In this document: piece by piece, positions 17,584-27,227 of the stretch
How the letters are laid out: each line of letters opens with the position of its first letter
Position numbering within the stretch: the first letter of the stretch is position 1
Assembly: GCA_016185125.1 (NCBI GenBank)
Contig: JACPOC010000021.1
Span: 1 to 64,000 of the forward strand
Source: Bacteroidota bacterium
GTDB lineage: Bacteria; Bacteroidota; Bacteroidia; B-17B0; Aurantibacillaceae
Reading direction: 5' to 3'
DNA length: 64,000 nucleotides
Notes under the pieces: generated by a model
Told to the model about the DNA's origin: nothing
The model's input: the letters and a program-made list of their open reading frames with translations, nothing else
Database searches by the model: none
Translations under genes and position numbers: made by a program

Positions 17584-18618
17584 TTAATTAGTAGTTAATT
17601 CTCCCCTCAAATTAGTTTGAAGCGATTTTTTAATTTGTGTATTCGTTATTTTTTGGCCAAGCAAAAACATTATTTTAGTAACAGCTGCTTCAAATGTCAG
17701 ATCTGATCCGCCAATGACACCGATTTTTTTTAAGTGACTGCTGGTTTCATACATTCCCTGAATTACCTGCCCTTCGCGGCATTGGGTAATATTTAGCACT
17801 ATAATTCCCTTGTCGATTATTTTTTTTAATTCAGTAGTAAACCATTCTTGAGTGGTGCAATTTCCTGCGCCAAAAGTTTCTAAAATTACCGCTTTTATAC
17901 CTTTTGTATTTAAAATAGAAGTAATAATTTTTTGACTAATACCCGGATATAATTTTAAAACTACAAGATCATTATCCAGTTCAAGATGAACTTTTAGAGC
18001 TTTGCCATTGGGTTTTAACAAAGCGCTTTTGTTGTATTGAATATTAACACCGGCTTCGGCCAAGGCTTGGTAATTGGGCGAACGAAAAGCGTCAAAGTGC
18101 GAACTGTTATATTTAAAAGTACGGTTGCCGCGATATAATTTATATTCAAAATAAATGCAAACTTCAGATACAACAGGCTTTCCTTTTTCCTGTGCTCCCG
18201 CAATTTCTATAGCTGTAATGAGGTTTTCTTTACCATCGGTGCGAATTATACCAATTGGCAATTGCGAGCCGGTTAAAACAACAGGTTTATTCAAATTCTC
18301 CAACATAAAGCTCAAAGCGCTGGCCGTAAAACTCATGGTGTCAGATCCATGAAGAATTACAAATCCGTCGAAATGAGAATAATTAGCTTTGATAATTTCG
18401 GCCAATTCTACCCACACAAGCGGATGCATGTTGGAAGAGTCGATTGGTTTTTTAAAGGCAATGGATGATAAGCCAATATCAAACTTATTAAGTTCGGGAA
18501 TTTGTTTGGTGAGTGATTTAAAATCGAAAGGCCTCAGTTCGTTGGAATGCGCATCCTGCATCATGCCAATGGTGCCACCGGTATAAATTAAAAGTACAGA
18601 CGATTTTTTATTTTTCAT
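17584..18618 (-). CDS. ansA: Type I (cytoplasmic) L-asparaginase
   Basis: The 344-residue enzyme hydrolyses asparagine to aspartate and ammonia. The two catalytic threonines sit in YTGGTIGMM (about residues 12-20) and LHGSDTMSF (GSDT at about 91-94). The PVVLTGSQLPIG segment after them is conserved. There is no signal peptide, matching the cytoplasmic AnsA type. It lies immediately upstream of the CBS enzyme (6-base gap) and is preceded by an intergenic repeat rather than a clear promoter. Confidence 0.92.
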   Translation of the reverse strand: MKNKKSSVLLIYTGGTIGMMQDAHSNELRPFDFKSLTKQIPELNKFDIGLSSIAFKKPIDSSNMHPLVWVELAEIIKANYSHFDGFVILHGSDTMSFTASALSFMLENLNKPVVLTGSQLPIGIIRTDGKENLITAIEIAGAQEKGKPVVSEVCIYFEYKLYRGNRTFKYNSSHFDAFRSPNYQALAEAGVNIQYNKSALLKPNGKALKVHLELDNDLVVLKLYPGISQKIITSILNTKGIKAVILETFGAGNCTTQEWFTTELKKIIDKGIIVLNITQCREGQVIQGMYETSSHLKKIGVIGGSDLTFEAAVTKIMFLLGQKITNTQIKKSLQTNLRGELTTN

Positions 18619-18633
18619 AGGATTAAGTTTTTA

Positions 18634-18719
18634 GTTAAAAGTTAATAGTTATAAGAAACAATAGTGTGTCAACCAATAACTCTTAACTTTTAACCATTAA
18701 CTCTCAACTATTAACTTTA
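18634..18719. repeat. Intergenic inverted/direct repeat cluster
   Basis: An 18-bp arm at 18634-18651 is complementary, with one mismatch, to 18677-18694 (loop 25). A second partial copy of the right arm lies at 18706-18719. The units are built from GTTAAAAGTTAATAGTTA-like A/T-rich words. It fills the gap between DUF3127 and ansA and could form a long hairpin in RNA. There is no T run, so I do not call it a terminator. Confidence 0.5.
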
Positions 18720-19130
18720 TTAAAAAGGAAGATCGTCGTTATCATCCACATTACCTGTAAACACTGGCGGTGTAGAAGAACCTCCCGAATTATTATTGGA
18801 AGATTGATTGGTGTTGGTATTAGTATTTTGATTGGTTCCGGCGTTATTGCTTCCGGTGATGCGTTCAATTCTCCAAGCCTCCAGCGTATTAAAATATTTA
18901 ATTCCTTGCGGGCCATTCCATTCGCGGCCGCGCAAATTAAACTGAACACGGATTTCTTCTCCGAGATTAAACTGATCAAGCATATTACATTTATCCTGCG
19001 TTACCTGAAAGCTTACATGCTGCGGGTAAGGAGTGTTTGCCTCGGTAGTTAATACGAATTCGCGTTTTTGAAAACGATCGCTCACTTTTTGAGTATCGAA
19101 TTTTGTTTTTAGTGTTCCTGTTACTTCCAT
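18720..19130 (-). CDS. DUF3127 protein with SSB-like acidic C-terminal tip
   Basis: The 136-residue protein has an N-terminal beta-rich DUF3127 domain (about residues 1-90: MEVTGTLKTKFDTQKVS, QKREFVLTTE, EIRVQFNLRGREW). A low-complexity N/T/G/S linker (about 91-125) follows, and the protein ends VDDNDDLPF. That layout of beta-barrel-like domain, disordered linker and acidic-hydrophobic tip mirrors single-stranded-DNA-binding protein, whose tip is DDDIPF. DUF3127 has no established function as far as I know. A role in nucleic-acid binding with partner recruitment through the tip is an inference from layout. Confidence 0.8.
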   Translation of the reverse strand: MEVTGTLKTKFDTQKVSDRFQKREFVLTTEANTPYPQHVSFQVTQDKCNMLDQFNLGEEIRVQFNLRGREWNGPQGIKYFNTLEAWRIERITGSNNAGTNQNTNTNTNQSSNNNSGGSSTPPVFTGNVDDNDDLPF

Positions 19131-19271
19131 GATATATATTATTTATTAATTTTTCTCTCAAATCTTAATTCACTAATTTAATATAGTTTTTTAAATTATT
19201 TTGTACAATTTATGCCCATTATTTAACAGAATTTCAGCAAAAAAGACAAAATAAAGTTAAAGCCGAAATAA

Positions 19272-20126
19272 TTACGAAGAAAGTAAAACCAACCAAGCCT
19301 CTTTTACTTTATTGACTTCTAAAAGTGTTTGAACGTATTGATGTTTTTCTTCCAAAGAGGGAAATTTAACATTATTTTGATATGCTTGTATTTCCTCCAC
19401 AGGCGGCAACTGCTCCACACTGCCCAACAGGCCAAGATTATTTCCGGTTAAAATTTTACTGGTTATTACATCTTCCGGCATTTTATCGAAGCCGATTCCA
19501 ATACTTGTAATAGGCTTTTGAACTTCAAAAAGGGCATCTCCATGGGCTCTGCAATACCAATTATCGCCCATGCGCGCAACAAGATCTATTTTTTTTGTAT
19601 CAATGTTTTTGTCTGAATTCAACACAGACTCATCAATATGAATTTTAATTATTTCGCAAATAACAAGGTTGCCCGCCCCGCCGTTTTTTCCCAATTCTTT
19701 CACTTCAATAACATGACATTCTAATTGAACAGGACTTTCTTTTACCCTGAAGGGTTTGATAAGATCAGATTTAATGGGCGTAAATCCGGCTTTAACAAAT
19801 TCGTTAACGCCTTTGGCAAAAGGGCTGCTGGCCAAACTTGTTTGATGCACCATGTTGTAATTAACCACATTGATAACACATTCGGGAATTTCCAAAACAT
19901 TTAGCAATGTATCTTTTGGCGCTCCGGTTCTTCCACTGTAAGCAGGCGAAAATATGGCAATTGGCGGATTAGAAGAAAAAAGATTGAAAAAACTAAAAGG
20001 CGCCAGATTTGGCTCACCTATTTTATTAATAGTACTGGCAAAGCAAATGGGGCGTGGTGCAATTGCATTTTGCAAATATTTTTGCAAAACTTGAACAGTT
20101 AATTCTTTGGGATTAAGAGATAGCAT
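19272..20126 (-). CDS. Flavin reductase-like FMN-binding protein
   Basis: The 284-residue protein belongs to the flavin reductase (DIM6/NTAB, split-barrel) family. The conserved features are IAPRPICFAST near the N-terminus, APFSFFNLFSSNPPIAIFSP, a KDTLLNV segment and FVINVV-like ECVINVVNYN. Family members bind FMN and either reduce it or act as flavin-dependent oxidoreductases. The C-terminal extension of roughly 80 residues is typical of the longer Bacteroidota members. A near-consensus -7 box (TAATTTTA, 20133-20140) lies directly upstream. Confidence 0.85.
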   Translation of the reverse strand: MLSLNPKELTVQVLQKYLQNAIAPRPICFASTINKIGEPNLAPFSFFNLFSSNPPIAIFSPAYSGRTGAPKDTLLNVLEIPECVINVVNYNMVHQTSLASSPFAKGVNEFVKAGFTPIKSDLIKPFRVKESPVQLECHVIEVKELGKNGGAGNLVICEIIKIHIDESVLNSDKNIDTKKIDLVARMGDNWYCRAHGDALFEVQKPITSIGIGFDKMPEDVITSKILTGNNLGLLGSVEQLPPVEEIQAYQNNVKFPSLEEKHQYVQTLLEVNKVKEAWLVLLSS

Positions 20127-20442
20127 AAGGTATAAAATTACAAAAAAGTGAACTGTCTTTTTATTTTGTTGATAAATGAAGAGTCAAACTTTTTTTAATT
20201 ACAGAAAAAAAACTTTTCTTTCTTCAAAAATAGAATTTTCACTTAAACCTTTAGATAATGCAAAAAAATCCGGAAACACTTATTAAGTAAATAAAGTTAA
20301 AATAGGCTTCGGCAACTACCTGTATACCAATCAATTCCGAATAAATAATTATTAAAACCATTCAATTCCATTTATTTTGCTGCAATACAAAAAAAAGAAT
20401 AAATTTTAACCTAACTCATCCCTTTTGCCCTAACTTTACTCA
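20127..20442. other. Divergent intergenic region with near-consensus -7 boxes on both sides
   Basis: This 316-base gap is AT-rich and has no ORF of substance. It carries a near-consensus -7 element facing each gene: TAATTTTA for the flavin reductase on the minus strand (20133-20140) and TAACTTTA for the helicase on the plus strand (20431-20438). I see no RNA gene or repeat in the middle. Confidence 0.4.
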
Positions 20443-23400
20443 TTGTCCAACTTCGTAGTATATAAAGCCGGTGCCGGCAGCGGAAAAACATTTACGTTGG
20501 TAAAAGAATATTTAAAACTTGCGCTGCACGACGAAACAAAACTTTCTTTTAACTATAAAAAAATATTAGCACTAACTTTTACCAATAAGGCGGCGGCTGA
20601 AATGAAACAGCGGGTTATTGACGCGCTAAATAACATAATCACTCAAGATCCGCTTCCATTTATAGGCCAGGCAATTTGCGAGGAGATCCATCTTACATCT
20701 GCTGAAATAAAAAAACGCGCAAAGTTTTTACTCAGCCATATTTTGCATAATTATTCTGATTTTTCAATAGGAACCATTGATAGTTTCACGCATAAAATTG
20801 TAAAAACATTTGCATACGATCTTCAGCTTCCTGTTAATTTTAATTTAGAAACCGATGTAGCGGGCTTTTACCAAAAGGTAGTGTCTGATTTATTTGCGCG
20901 TTTAGGAGAAGACGAGTACCTCACCAAATTATTAAAAAGTTATTCATTTAACCGCGCCGAGGATAACAGTTCTTGGGATCCGGAAAAGCAAATTCTTGAT
21001 TTTGTAAAACTGCTCGAAAAGGAAAACGCCGCTACTTATTTAAATCAGCTTTCCTGTTTTTCAACCGATGAACTGGAAAATTTCAGGAAAGAGTTTTTTG
21101 AATATATAGCTTACTATACTTCCGCGTTAAAAACATTAGCCACAGAAGCCATTGAATTTACCAAACAACAGCAATTAGCTTTTAATGACTTCTGGCATGC
21201 GAAAAATGGTCCTGTTAATTTCTTTTATAAATGTTTTGAAAATTCGGTGAAGCTAGAAGATATCAACGCACCTCGCCTCTCAGAAGCTTTAGCAAAAAAC
21301 AAATGGCTCAAAGATAATTCACACCCTAATGGCGCGGAGATCAATGAAAGATTATCAACCATTGCTCTTCAATTAACCGAATTTATCGGCAGCAACAACC
21401 GGCACTTTCTGCTATGCGAACTTCTACTTAAACAAATTTATCCTCTCATGCTTATTAAAAAGCTGGAGGAGATCAGTCGCGATAAAAAAACTGAAGAACA
21501 AATTGTGTTCATCAGTGAATTCAATAAAAAGATCTTTGATCTCATCAATAATGAACCAACTCCCTTTATTTATGAACGCTTAGGTGAAAAGTACCGACAC
21601 TATTTGCTGGATGAGTTTCAAGATACCAGTGGCTTGCAATGGCACAATATTTTACCGCTACTTGATAATTCATTGGCTAACGGCTGGTTTAATTTAATTG
21701 TTGGCGATGGTAAACAAAGTATTTACCGATGGCGCAGCGCAAACGTAAAGCAATTTTCTAATCTCCCTGAAATAGAACATGCTGATCATTCGCCCATATT
21801 ATCAGAGCGAAGAGATTCTCTGCAACGAAATTTTAAAAAAGAAATATTAGGCATCAATTACAGAAGCGTAAAAACAATTGTAGAATTCAATAACGATCTT
21901 TTCCACACCTTAAACAAAGAACTTCTAACTGGTAGTTTTGCCGCGATTTATGATGATCATACGCAGAAAATAAAAAATGAAAGCGAAGGGTATGTTACCA
22001 TTAAAACGGGAAAAACAAGTAAAGAAGGCTTGGAGGAACTTAATTTTGAACAGATAAAGGAATATGTTTCCCAGGCAATTGCATCAGGCTATTCCTATAA
22101 TGAGATTTGTATAATTTGTCGTTTTAATTATCAGGGAAGTTTAATTGCAAGCCATCTGATGGAAAATAATATTCCGGTTGTTTCTTCCGATTCACTTCTG
22201 CTTAAAAATAATTTAGAAGTAAATACAATAATTAATTTTCTTAATTATCTCAACAATAAAGAAGATCAGGTACGCGCAACAGCCGTCATTGATTATCTTT
22301 ATCAATCAGGACAAATTTCCAATGAGCAATTTAATGCTGCTGCTAAAGATCTTGGGGCACGCAACACTTTGTTTGAAACACTACGAACGTGTGGTATTCT
22401 TATAAATGAAAACGATTTTTTACTTAGTAATTTGTTTGATAATTGCATTCAAATCGTTAACGCGCTTGGATTAAATAAAACTGCTCCCTTATACATCCGC
22501 TTTTTTTTAGATGAAGTGAATGAGTATCTGGTAACTAAAAATTCTAACCTCTCACAATTCCTGCATGTGTGGGAAAGCCGTTCTTCAAAAGCCTCATTGA
22601 TCATTCCGGATAACACCAATGCGGTTAAAATAATGACTATTCATGCGAGTAAAGGCCTGGAATTTCCTGTGGTAATTATTCCTTATTGCAACTGGGCGCA
22701 ATACAAAGCCAATGAAAGCTGGGTAAACATTAATGATGAAAAAATAAGCTTACCTGTAGCCGTTGTTTCCTTAACCGAAAAAATTAAAAACGCAGGCCTT
22801 GAAGCTGAGCTGGAGTTGGAGAAACAGGAACAAACACTCGATAATCTTAATTTATTGTATGTGGCGTTTACAAGAGCCGTTGATCGCCTGCACATTATTT
22901 CCGCTTTTTCAGAAACAATCAAACAGCAATTAGTAAACGAATGGCTCGAAAAATATCTGATAGATAAACATGGCGCTAATCCTGAAAATTTTTATGAACT
23001 TGGCAGTAAGCAAAATAAGGTAAACATGCACCCTACAAAACAGCTTGCCCCTTATACCTTACTTCCCCTAAGTTTTAGCACAAATACTTCCTCCATTCAA
23101 ATTAAATCAGATTATTTAAATAATAATTTAGAAAGCGAAAACGCGAAAAGACAAGGAATAATTTTCCATTGGATCTTATCAAAAATTAAACACAGAAGCG
23201 ATCTGGATGGCACTTTACAATCTGCCTTAATGGAAGGCTATATAACTTCGTTGGAAACACTTCCTATTAAACATAAATTAATCGAGATACTTGAACATCC
23301 AACACTCAACAAATATTTTCAGAAGGAAACACATTCTAAAGTGGAAGCAGAACTCATCACTTCAAACGGCGAAGTTTTTCGTCCAGACAAATTAGTATTT

Positions 23401-23565
23401 ACTGAAAATGAAATCGTTATTATTGATTATAAAACCGGTAAACAAAACCATAAAAAGTATTATGATCAAATGATAAGATATGAGAATGCGATTAAAAGTC
23501 TTGGACATTCTAACATAAAAAAAATATTGGTGTATATTGATCCTCTTGAAATTGCAGAACTTTAA
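20443..23565 (+). CDS. AddA/RecB-like UvrD-family helicase-nuclease
   Basis: The 1040-residue protein is a superfamily 1A helicase. Motifs include Walker A YKAGAGSGKTFTLV (residues about 6-19), LALTFTNKAAAEMKQRV, the Walker B LLDEFQDTSGLQW (about 387), GDGKQSIYRWRSA, MTIHASKGLEFPVVIIP and LYVAFTRAVDRLHII. The C-terminus adds a PD-(D/E)XK nuclease with EAELIT, VFRPDKLVF and DYKTGK (about 995). This is the AddA/RecB arrangement for processing double-strand ends. The usual AddB partner is not adjacent. The start is TTG at 20443, giving SNFVVYKAGAG, where AddA proteins normally begin; no better start exists. Confidence 0.9.
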   Translation: MSNFVVYKAGAGSGKTFTLVKEYLKLALHDETKLSFNYKKILALTFTNKAAAEMKQRVIDALNNIITQDPLPFIGQAICEEIHLTSAEIKKRAKFLLSHILHNYSDFSIGTIDSFTHKIVKTFAYDLQLPVNFNLETDVAGFYQKVVSDLFARLGEDEYLTKLLKSYSFNRAEDNSSWDPEKQILDFVKLLEKENAATYLNQLSCFSTDELENFRKEFFEYIAYYTSALKTLATEAIEFTKQQQLAFNDFWHAKNGPVNFFYKCFENSVKLEDINAPRLSEALAKNKWLKDNSHPNGAEINERLSTIALQLTEFIGSNNRHFLLCELLLKQIYPLMLIKKLEEISRDKKTEEQIVFISEFNKKIFDLINNEPTPFIYERLGEKYRHYLLDEFQDTSGLQWHNILPLLDNSLANGWFNLIVGDGKQSIYRWRSANVKQFSNLPEIEHADHSPILSERRDSLQRNFKKEILGINYRSVKTIVEFNNDLFHTLNKELLTGSFAAIYDDHTQKIKNESEGYVTIKTGKTSKEGLEELNFEQIKEYVSQAIASGYSYNEICIICRFNYQGSLIASHLMENNIPVVSSDSLLLKNNLEVNTIINFLNYLNNKEDQVRATAVIDYLYQSGQISNEQFNAAAKDLGARNTLFETLRTCGILINENDFLLSNLFDNCIQIVNALGLNKTAPLYIRFFLDEVNEYLVTKNSNLSQFLHVWESRSSKASLIIPDNTNAVKIMTIHASKGLEFPVVIIPYCNWAQYKANESWVNINDEKISLPVAVVSLTEKIKNAGLEAELELEKQEQTLDNLNLLYVAFTRAVDRLHIISAFSETIKQQLVNEWLEKYLIDKHGANPENFYELGSKQNKVNMHPTKQLAPYTLLPLSFSTNTSSIQIKSDYLNNNLESENAKRQGIIFHWILSKIKHRSDLDGTLQSALMEGYITSLETLPIKHKLIEILEHPTLNKYFQKETHSKVEAELITSNGEVFRPDKLVFTENEIVIIDYKTGKQNHKKYYDQMIRYENAIKSLGHSNIKKILVYIDPLEIAEL

Positions 23566-23690
23566 CCAATAAATCCCTTCGCCACGTAGTTAAAAAAGAA
23601 TAATATCTCCCTCAAAAAATGAGAAAATCAACAATTCACATAAGTAATTGGCTGATTTTTATTATTTTTATAGTAAATAAACTGATTCTT

Positions 23691-25694
23691 ATGAAACATT
23701 TAATTTATTCGCTACTCATCATTTCCTTCGCTGCAAAAAGCCAAAATTTAGGGATCAATCTTAATTACATTGATTCAAGCGCCAGTCCACGCAACGATTT
23801 TTACAGTTATTGCAACGGAAACTGGCAAAAGACATTTCAATTGCCGGAGAGTGATGCCCGTTATGGCAGTTTTAATGAGATCAATAATAATAATTTAAAA
23901 AACATTAAATTTATTTACGATGCTGCTTCAAAAAATAAATCTGCGGCACTTAATACAGATGAACAGCGAGTAAGGGATTTTTATAATACTGCCATGGATT
24001 CCGTAAAAGCCGACAAGGAAGGATATGCGCCGATAAAAAATCAACTTTCAGAAATTGATAAAGTAAAAAGTGTTGAGCATCTCCTGAATTTAAAATCGAA
24101 ATTAGACCTGGCAGGGGTTAATTTGTTTTTTTACGGAGGCGTAAGCACTGATATTAAAAACAGCAAAAAGAATGCGTTTTCCCTATTTCAGGGAGGTACA
24201 GGATTAGGCAATCGTGATTTTTATTTTTCGCCTCAGTTTGAAAATATCCGAACAGAATATAAAAAATATATCTCTAATCTATTTCAGTTAATTGACATTA
24301 AAAAAGAAGACGCTGATAAAAACGCTCTTGTGGTTTTTGATTTTGAAAAAGCCCTTATGGAAAAAGCCTTTACCAGCTTACAAATGCGCGATTATGAAAA
24401 AATGTATAATGCTTATACGCCTTCAACACTTAAAATATTAAGTCCGAATATTAACTGGGAGAATTACTTTAAACAAAAAAGTATTAAACATCCTGATACC
24501 GTGATTGTATCCACCGTAGATTATTTTAAGGAATTAAGCAACTTATTAAAAGCCACGCCGGTTGAAAATTTAAAAACGTATGCCAAAGCGCAATTAATCA
24601 TGGCGGCAGCCCCCTATCTTTCCTCAAAATTTGAAGAGGTGAGTTTTAATTTCAGAGGGAAAACTTTAAGCGGAGCCAAGCAAATGAAGCCACGCTGGCA
24701 AAGAGTGCACAACACAATAGATCACAGCATTGGAGATGTTGTATCGCGCGAATTCGTGAAAAAACATTTTACCCCGGATGCAAAACAAAAAATCGATAAG
24801 CTCATTGATAATTTAGTATTAAGTTACCGTGAGCGGATTTCCACCCGCACGTGGATGAGCGAAGACACTAAAAAGCAAGCCAACCGAAAACTAGATTTAC
24901 TAATCCGTAAAATTGGTTATCCCGATAAATGGAAAGATTATTCTAAGCTCGCCATCACCACAAATAACTATTGGGAAAATGTATGTGCCTCAACCAAGTT
25001 TGCCGCCCTTGAAAATTTAGCAGACTTAAAAAAACCTGTGGATAGAAATAAATGGCAGATGACTGCAGTTACAGTAAATGCTTATTACGACGGCAGCACG
25101 AATGAAATAACATTTCCGGCGGCTATTTTACAACCTCCGTTTTTTGATGCCAATGCAGAAGACGCCGCAAATTACGGAACAATGGGTGCTATCATCGGCC
25201 ACGAATTAACACATGGATTTGATGATCAGGGATCGCAATTTGATGCGGATGGAAATATGAAAATGTGGTGGACTAAGCAGGATTACGAGAATTTTAAAGG
25301 TAAAACGCAAATGATCGTCAATCAATTCGACCATTATTTAGCCATTGATACCATTCGTGTGAACGGAAGCATGACACAGGGCGAAAATATTGCGGATTTG
25401 GGTGGCTTAACAATGTCGTACTACGCTTATAAAAAGTCACTGGCAGGAAAACCTTCTCCAAAGTTAAAAGGCCTTACAGGCGAACAACGGTTTTTTATTG
25501 CGTGGGCTCAAGGTTGGAAACAGATTACCCGCGATGCAGAACTAAAACGTTTATTAGCGGTGGATTACCACTCACCAGCCTATTTCAGAGCATTTGCACC
25601 ATTAAGTAACATGAAAGAATTTTATGAAACATTTGGTGTTAAAGAAGGAGATAAATTATTTACGCCCGAAAGCAAACGTGTAGAAATCTGGTAA
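23691..25694 (+). CDS. Secreted M13-family zinc metallopeptidase
   Basis: This is a neprilysin/PepO-like peptidase. I place the start at the ATG at 23691, which gives a clean signal peptide (MKHLIYSLLIISFAAKSQN) and 667 residues. The frame is open back to 23619 but that extension is another hydrophobic stretch of little sense. The zinc site HELTH is at about 504-508 in IIGHELTHGFDDQGSQFD. The third ligand Glu is at about 565 in ENIADLGGLTMSY. The family signature VNAYYDGSTNEITFPAAILQPPFF lies upstream of it. The enzyme should be periplasmic or surface-anchored and cleave oligopeptides. Confidence 0.93.
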   Translation: MKHLIYSLLIISFAAKSQNLGINLNYIDSSASPRNDFYSYCNGNWQKTFQLPESDARYGSFNEINNNNLKNIKFIYDAASKNKSAALNTDEQRVRDFYNTAMDSVKADKEGYAPIKNQLSEIDKVKSVEHLLNLKSKLDLAGVNLFFYGGVSTDIKNSKKNAFSLFQGGTGLGNRDFYFSPQFENIRTEYKKYISNLFQLIDIKKEDADKNALVVFDFEKALMEKAFTSLQMRDYEKMYNAYTPSTLKILSPNINWENYFKQKSIKHPDTVIVSTVDYFKELSNLLKATPVENLKTYAKAQLIMAAAPYLSSKFEEVSFNFRGKTLSGAKQMKPRWQRVHNTIDHSIGDVVSREFVKKHFTPDAKQKIDKLIDNLVLSYRERISTRTWMSEDTKKQANRKLDLLIRKIGYPDKWKDYSKLAITTNNYWENVCASTKFAALENLADLKKPVDRNKWQMTAVTVNAYYDGSTNEITFPAAILQPPFFDANAEDAANYGTMGAIIGHELTHGFDDQGSQFDADGNMKMWWTKQDYENFKGKTQMIVNQFDHYLAIDTIRVNGSMTQGENIADLGGLTMSYYAYKKSLAGKPSPKLKGLTGEQRFFIAWAQGWKQITRDAELKRLLAVDYHSPAYFRAFAPLSNMKEFYETFGVKEGDKLFTPESKRVEIW

Positions 25695-25756
25695 TACTTT
25701 AGTAAAAAATTACGTTTCTTCAATACGTTGCATTTGTTAACTTTATCATTCGCTTT

Positions 25757-27211
25757 ATGCGATTAGATATGTTACAACGTTTTATTTTCATTATACACTT
25801 TATTATTTCAATTTTTTTTTCGGCGAATTTAAAGGCGCAGTTAAATACTGTAATCGAAAATTGGAAAACGCATAAAGACCTAAAAAGTGCGTCTATCGGT
25901 TTTTGTGTATTGGATGCTAAAACATCCGAAATTATATCGGAGTACAATGCGCATCAATTTTTAATTCCCGCCAGTACTTTAAAGGTAGTTACTACCGGAG
26001 CCGCTTTGGGCATTTTGGGTAAGGATTACCGCTTTGAAACAAAATTATTTCATACAGGTATATTCGATAAAAAAACCGGAATTATAAGCGGAGATTTGAT
26101 TATCTACGGGAGCGGCGATCCAACTTTACAATCAGAATATTTTTTTAAAGATACATCGCAGGTTACCAACAAATGGGCCGCAATCTTAAAATCACAAGGT
26201 GTAAAAGAAATAAAAGGAAAGATAATTGGCGACGCGAGCTATTTTGATCGAAGTATTCCGGATACCTGGATCTGGTCGGACATCAGTAATTATTTTGGAG
26301 CAGCGCCCAATGCACTTTCTTATAATGATAATAAATTTAAAATTATATATACAAGTAAAAATTCGGGCGATAAAGCGGAAGTTGTAAAAATCAGTCCGGT
26401 ATATTTAAATAACACTATTACGCTCAATTCAAATGTGATCTCAAAAGGCACAGAAGATGAAGCTTTTGTGTATGGCGATCCTTTTGGTTATACAAAAGAA
26501 GTCAGCGGAAAAATTCCACCCAATCAACATAATTTTGAAGTGGAAGCAACTCTGCCCGACCCTGCTTTACTTTGTGCAGAAATGCTTTACACTTCTATGA
26601 ATAATATTGGAATAAAATGTAATGCAAAAGCTATACAATCAGAATATAAAAAATCTGATAGTTTAAGTGCAAGATATCTGCTTTATACCTATTACTCCCC
26701 CCCCTTAGAAAAAATAGTGTATTACACGAATCTAAAAAGCAACAACCATTATTGCGAAACCCTTTTGCGCGCTATGGGAAAAGGCAATGTTAATTGGGGA
26801 ATTGATGCTGTTAAATATTATTGGAAAAAAGCAGGCCAAGATTTAACAGAACTTTTTATGGCCGATGGCAGTGGTTTATCAAGAGCAAATACCCTTACAG
26901 CCCATTTTCAAGCTTCCGTGCTGAGTAAAATATATAACGACAGTACAGTTTATAAAGCTTTTAATAATTCGTTACCTGTTGCGGGAAAAAGCGGAAGCAT
27001 GATTAATATTGGAAGAGGAAAAAGCATTGAAAATAATATGCGTGCCAAAACCGGGTACATCAATCGCGCCAGAGGATATTGCGGTTATGTTAAAACAAAA
27101 TCAGGAAAAGAATTAGCTTTTTCAATCTTGTTTAATAATTATAATTGTAATGCCAAAGAAGCTAAAGTTAGTATTGAAAAATTTTTGATTGAACTTGGAG
27201 AAATTAATTAG
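25757..27211 (+). CDS. dacB: D-alanyl-D-alanine carboxypeptidase/endopeptidase (PBP4 type)
   Basis: The 484-residue penicillin-binding protein trims D-Ala from, or cleaves cross-links in, peptidoglycan. After a signal peptide (hydrophobic core IFIIHFIISIFFSANLKAQ) come the active-site motifs SxxK (Ser73-Lys76 in IPASTLKVV), SxN (Ser328 in LKSNNHYCE) and KSG (411-413 in AGKSGSM). The large domain inserted between SxxK and SxN is characteristic of class C (PBP4/DacB) enzymes. The initiating Met could also be residue 5. A TAACTTTA -7-like box lies about 13 bases upstream. Confidence 0.92.
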   Translation: MRLDMLQRFIFIIHFIISIFFSANLKAQLNTVIENWKTHKDLKSASIGFCVLDAKTSEIISEYNAHQFLIPASTLKVVTTGAALGILGKDYRFETKLFHTGIFDKKTGIISGDLIIYGSGDPTLQSEYFFKDTSQVTNKWAAILKSQGVKEIKGKIIGDASYFDRSIPDTWIWSDISNYFGAAPNALSYNDNKFKIIYTSKNSGDKAEVVKISPVYLNNTITLNSNVISKGTEDEAFVYGDPFGYTKEVSGKIPPNQHNFEVEATLPDPALLCAEMLYTSMNNIGIKCNAKAIQSEYKKSDSLSARYLLYTYYSPPLEKIVYYTNLKSNNHYCETLLRAMGKGNVNWGIDAVKYYWKKAGQDLTELFMADGSGLSRANTLTAHFQASVLSKIYNDSTVYKAFNNSLPVAGKSGSMINIGRGKSIENNMRAKTGYINRARGYCGYVKTKSGKELAFSILFNNYNCNAKEAKVSIEKFLIELGEIN

Positions 27212-27227
27212 TTAATTATTTGTGATT

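Noticed and set aside
18704-18979. 91-codon minus-strand frame overlapping DUF3127
   Set aside because: It is a different reading frame of the DUF3127 gene and its downstream repeat; the DUF3127 frame has clear family features.
23619-23690. Upstream extension of the M13 peptidase frame
   Set aside because: It adds a second hydrophobic stretch before a clean signal peptide; the ATG at 23691 is the better start.
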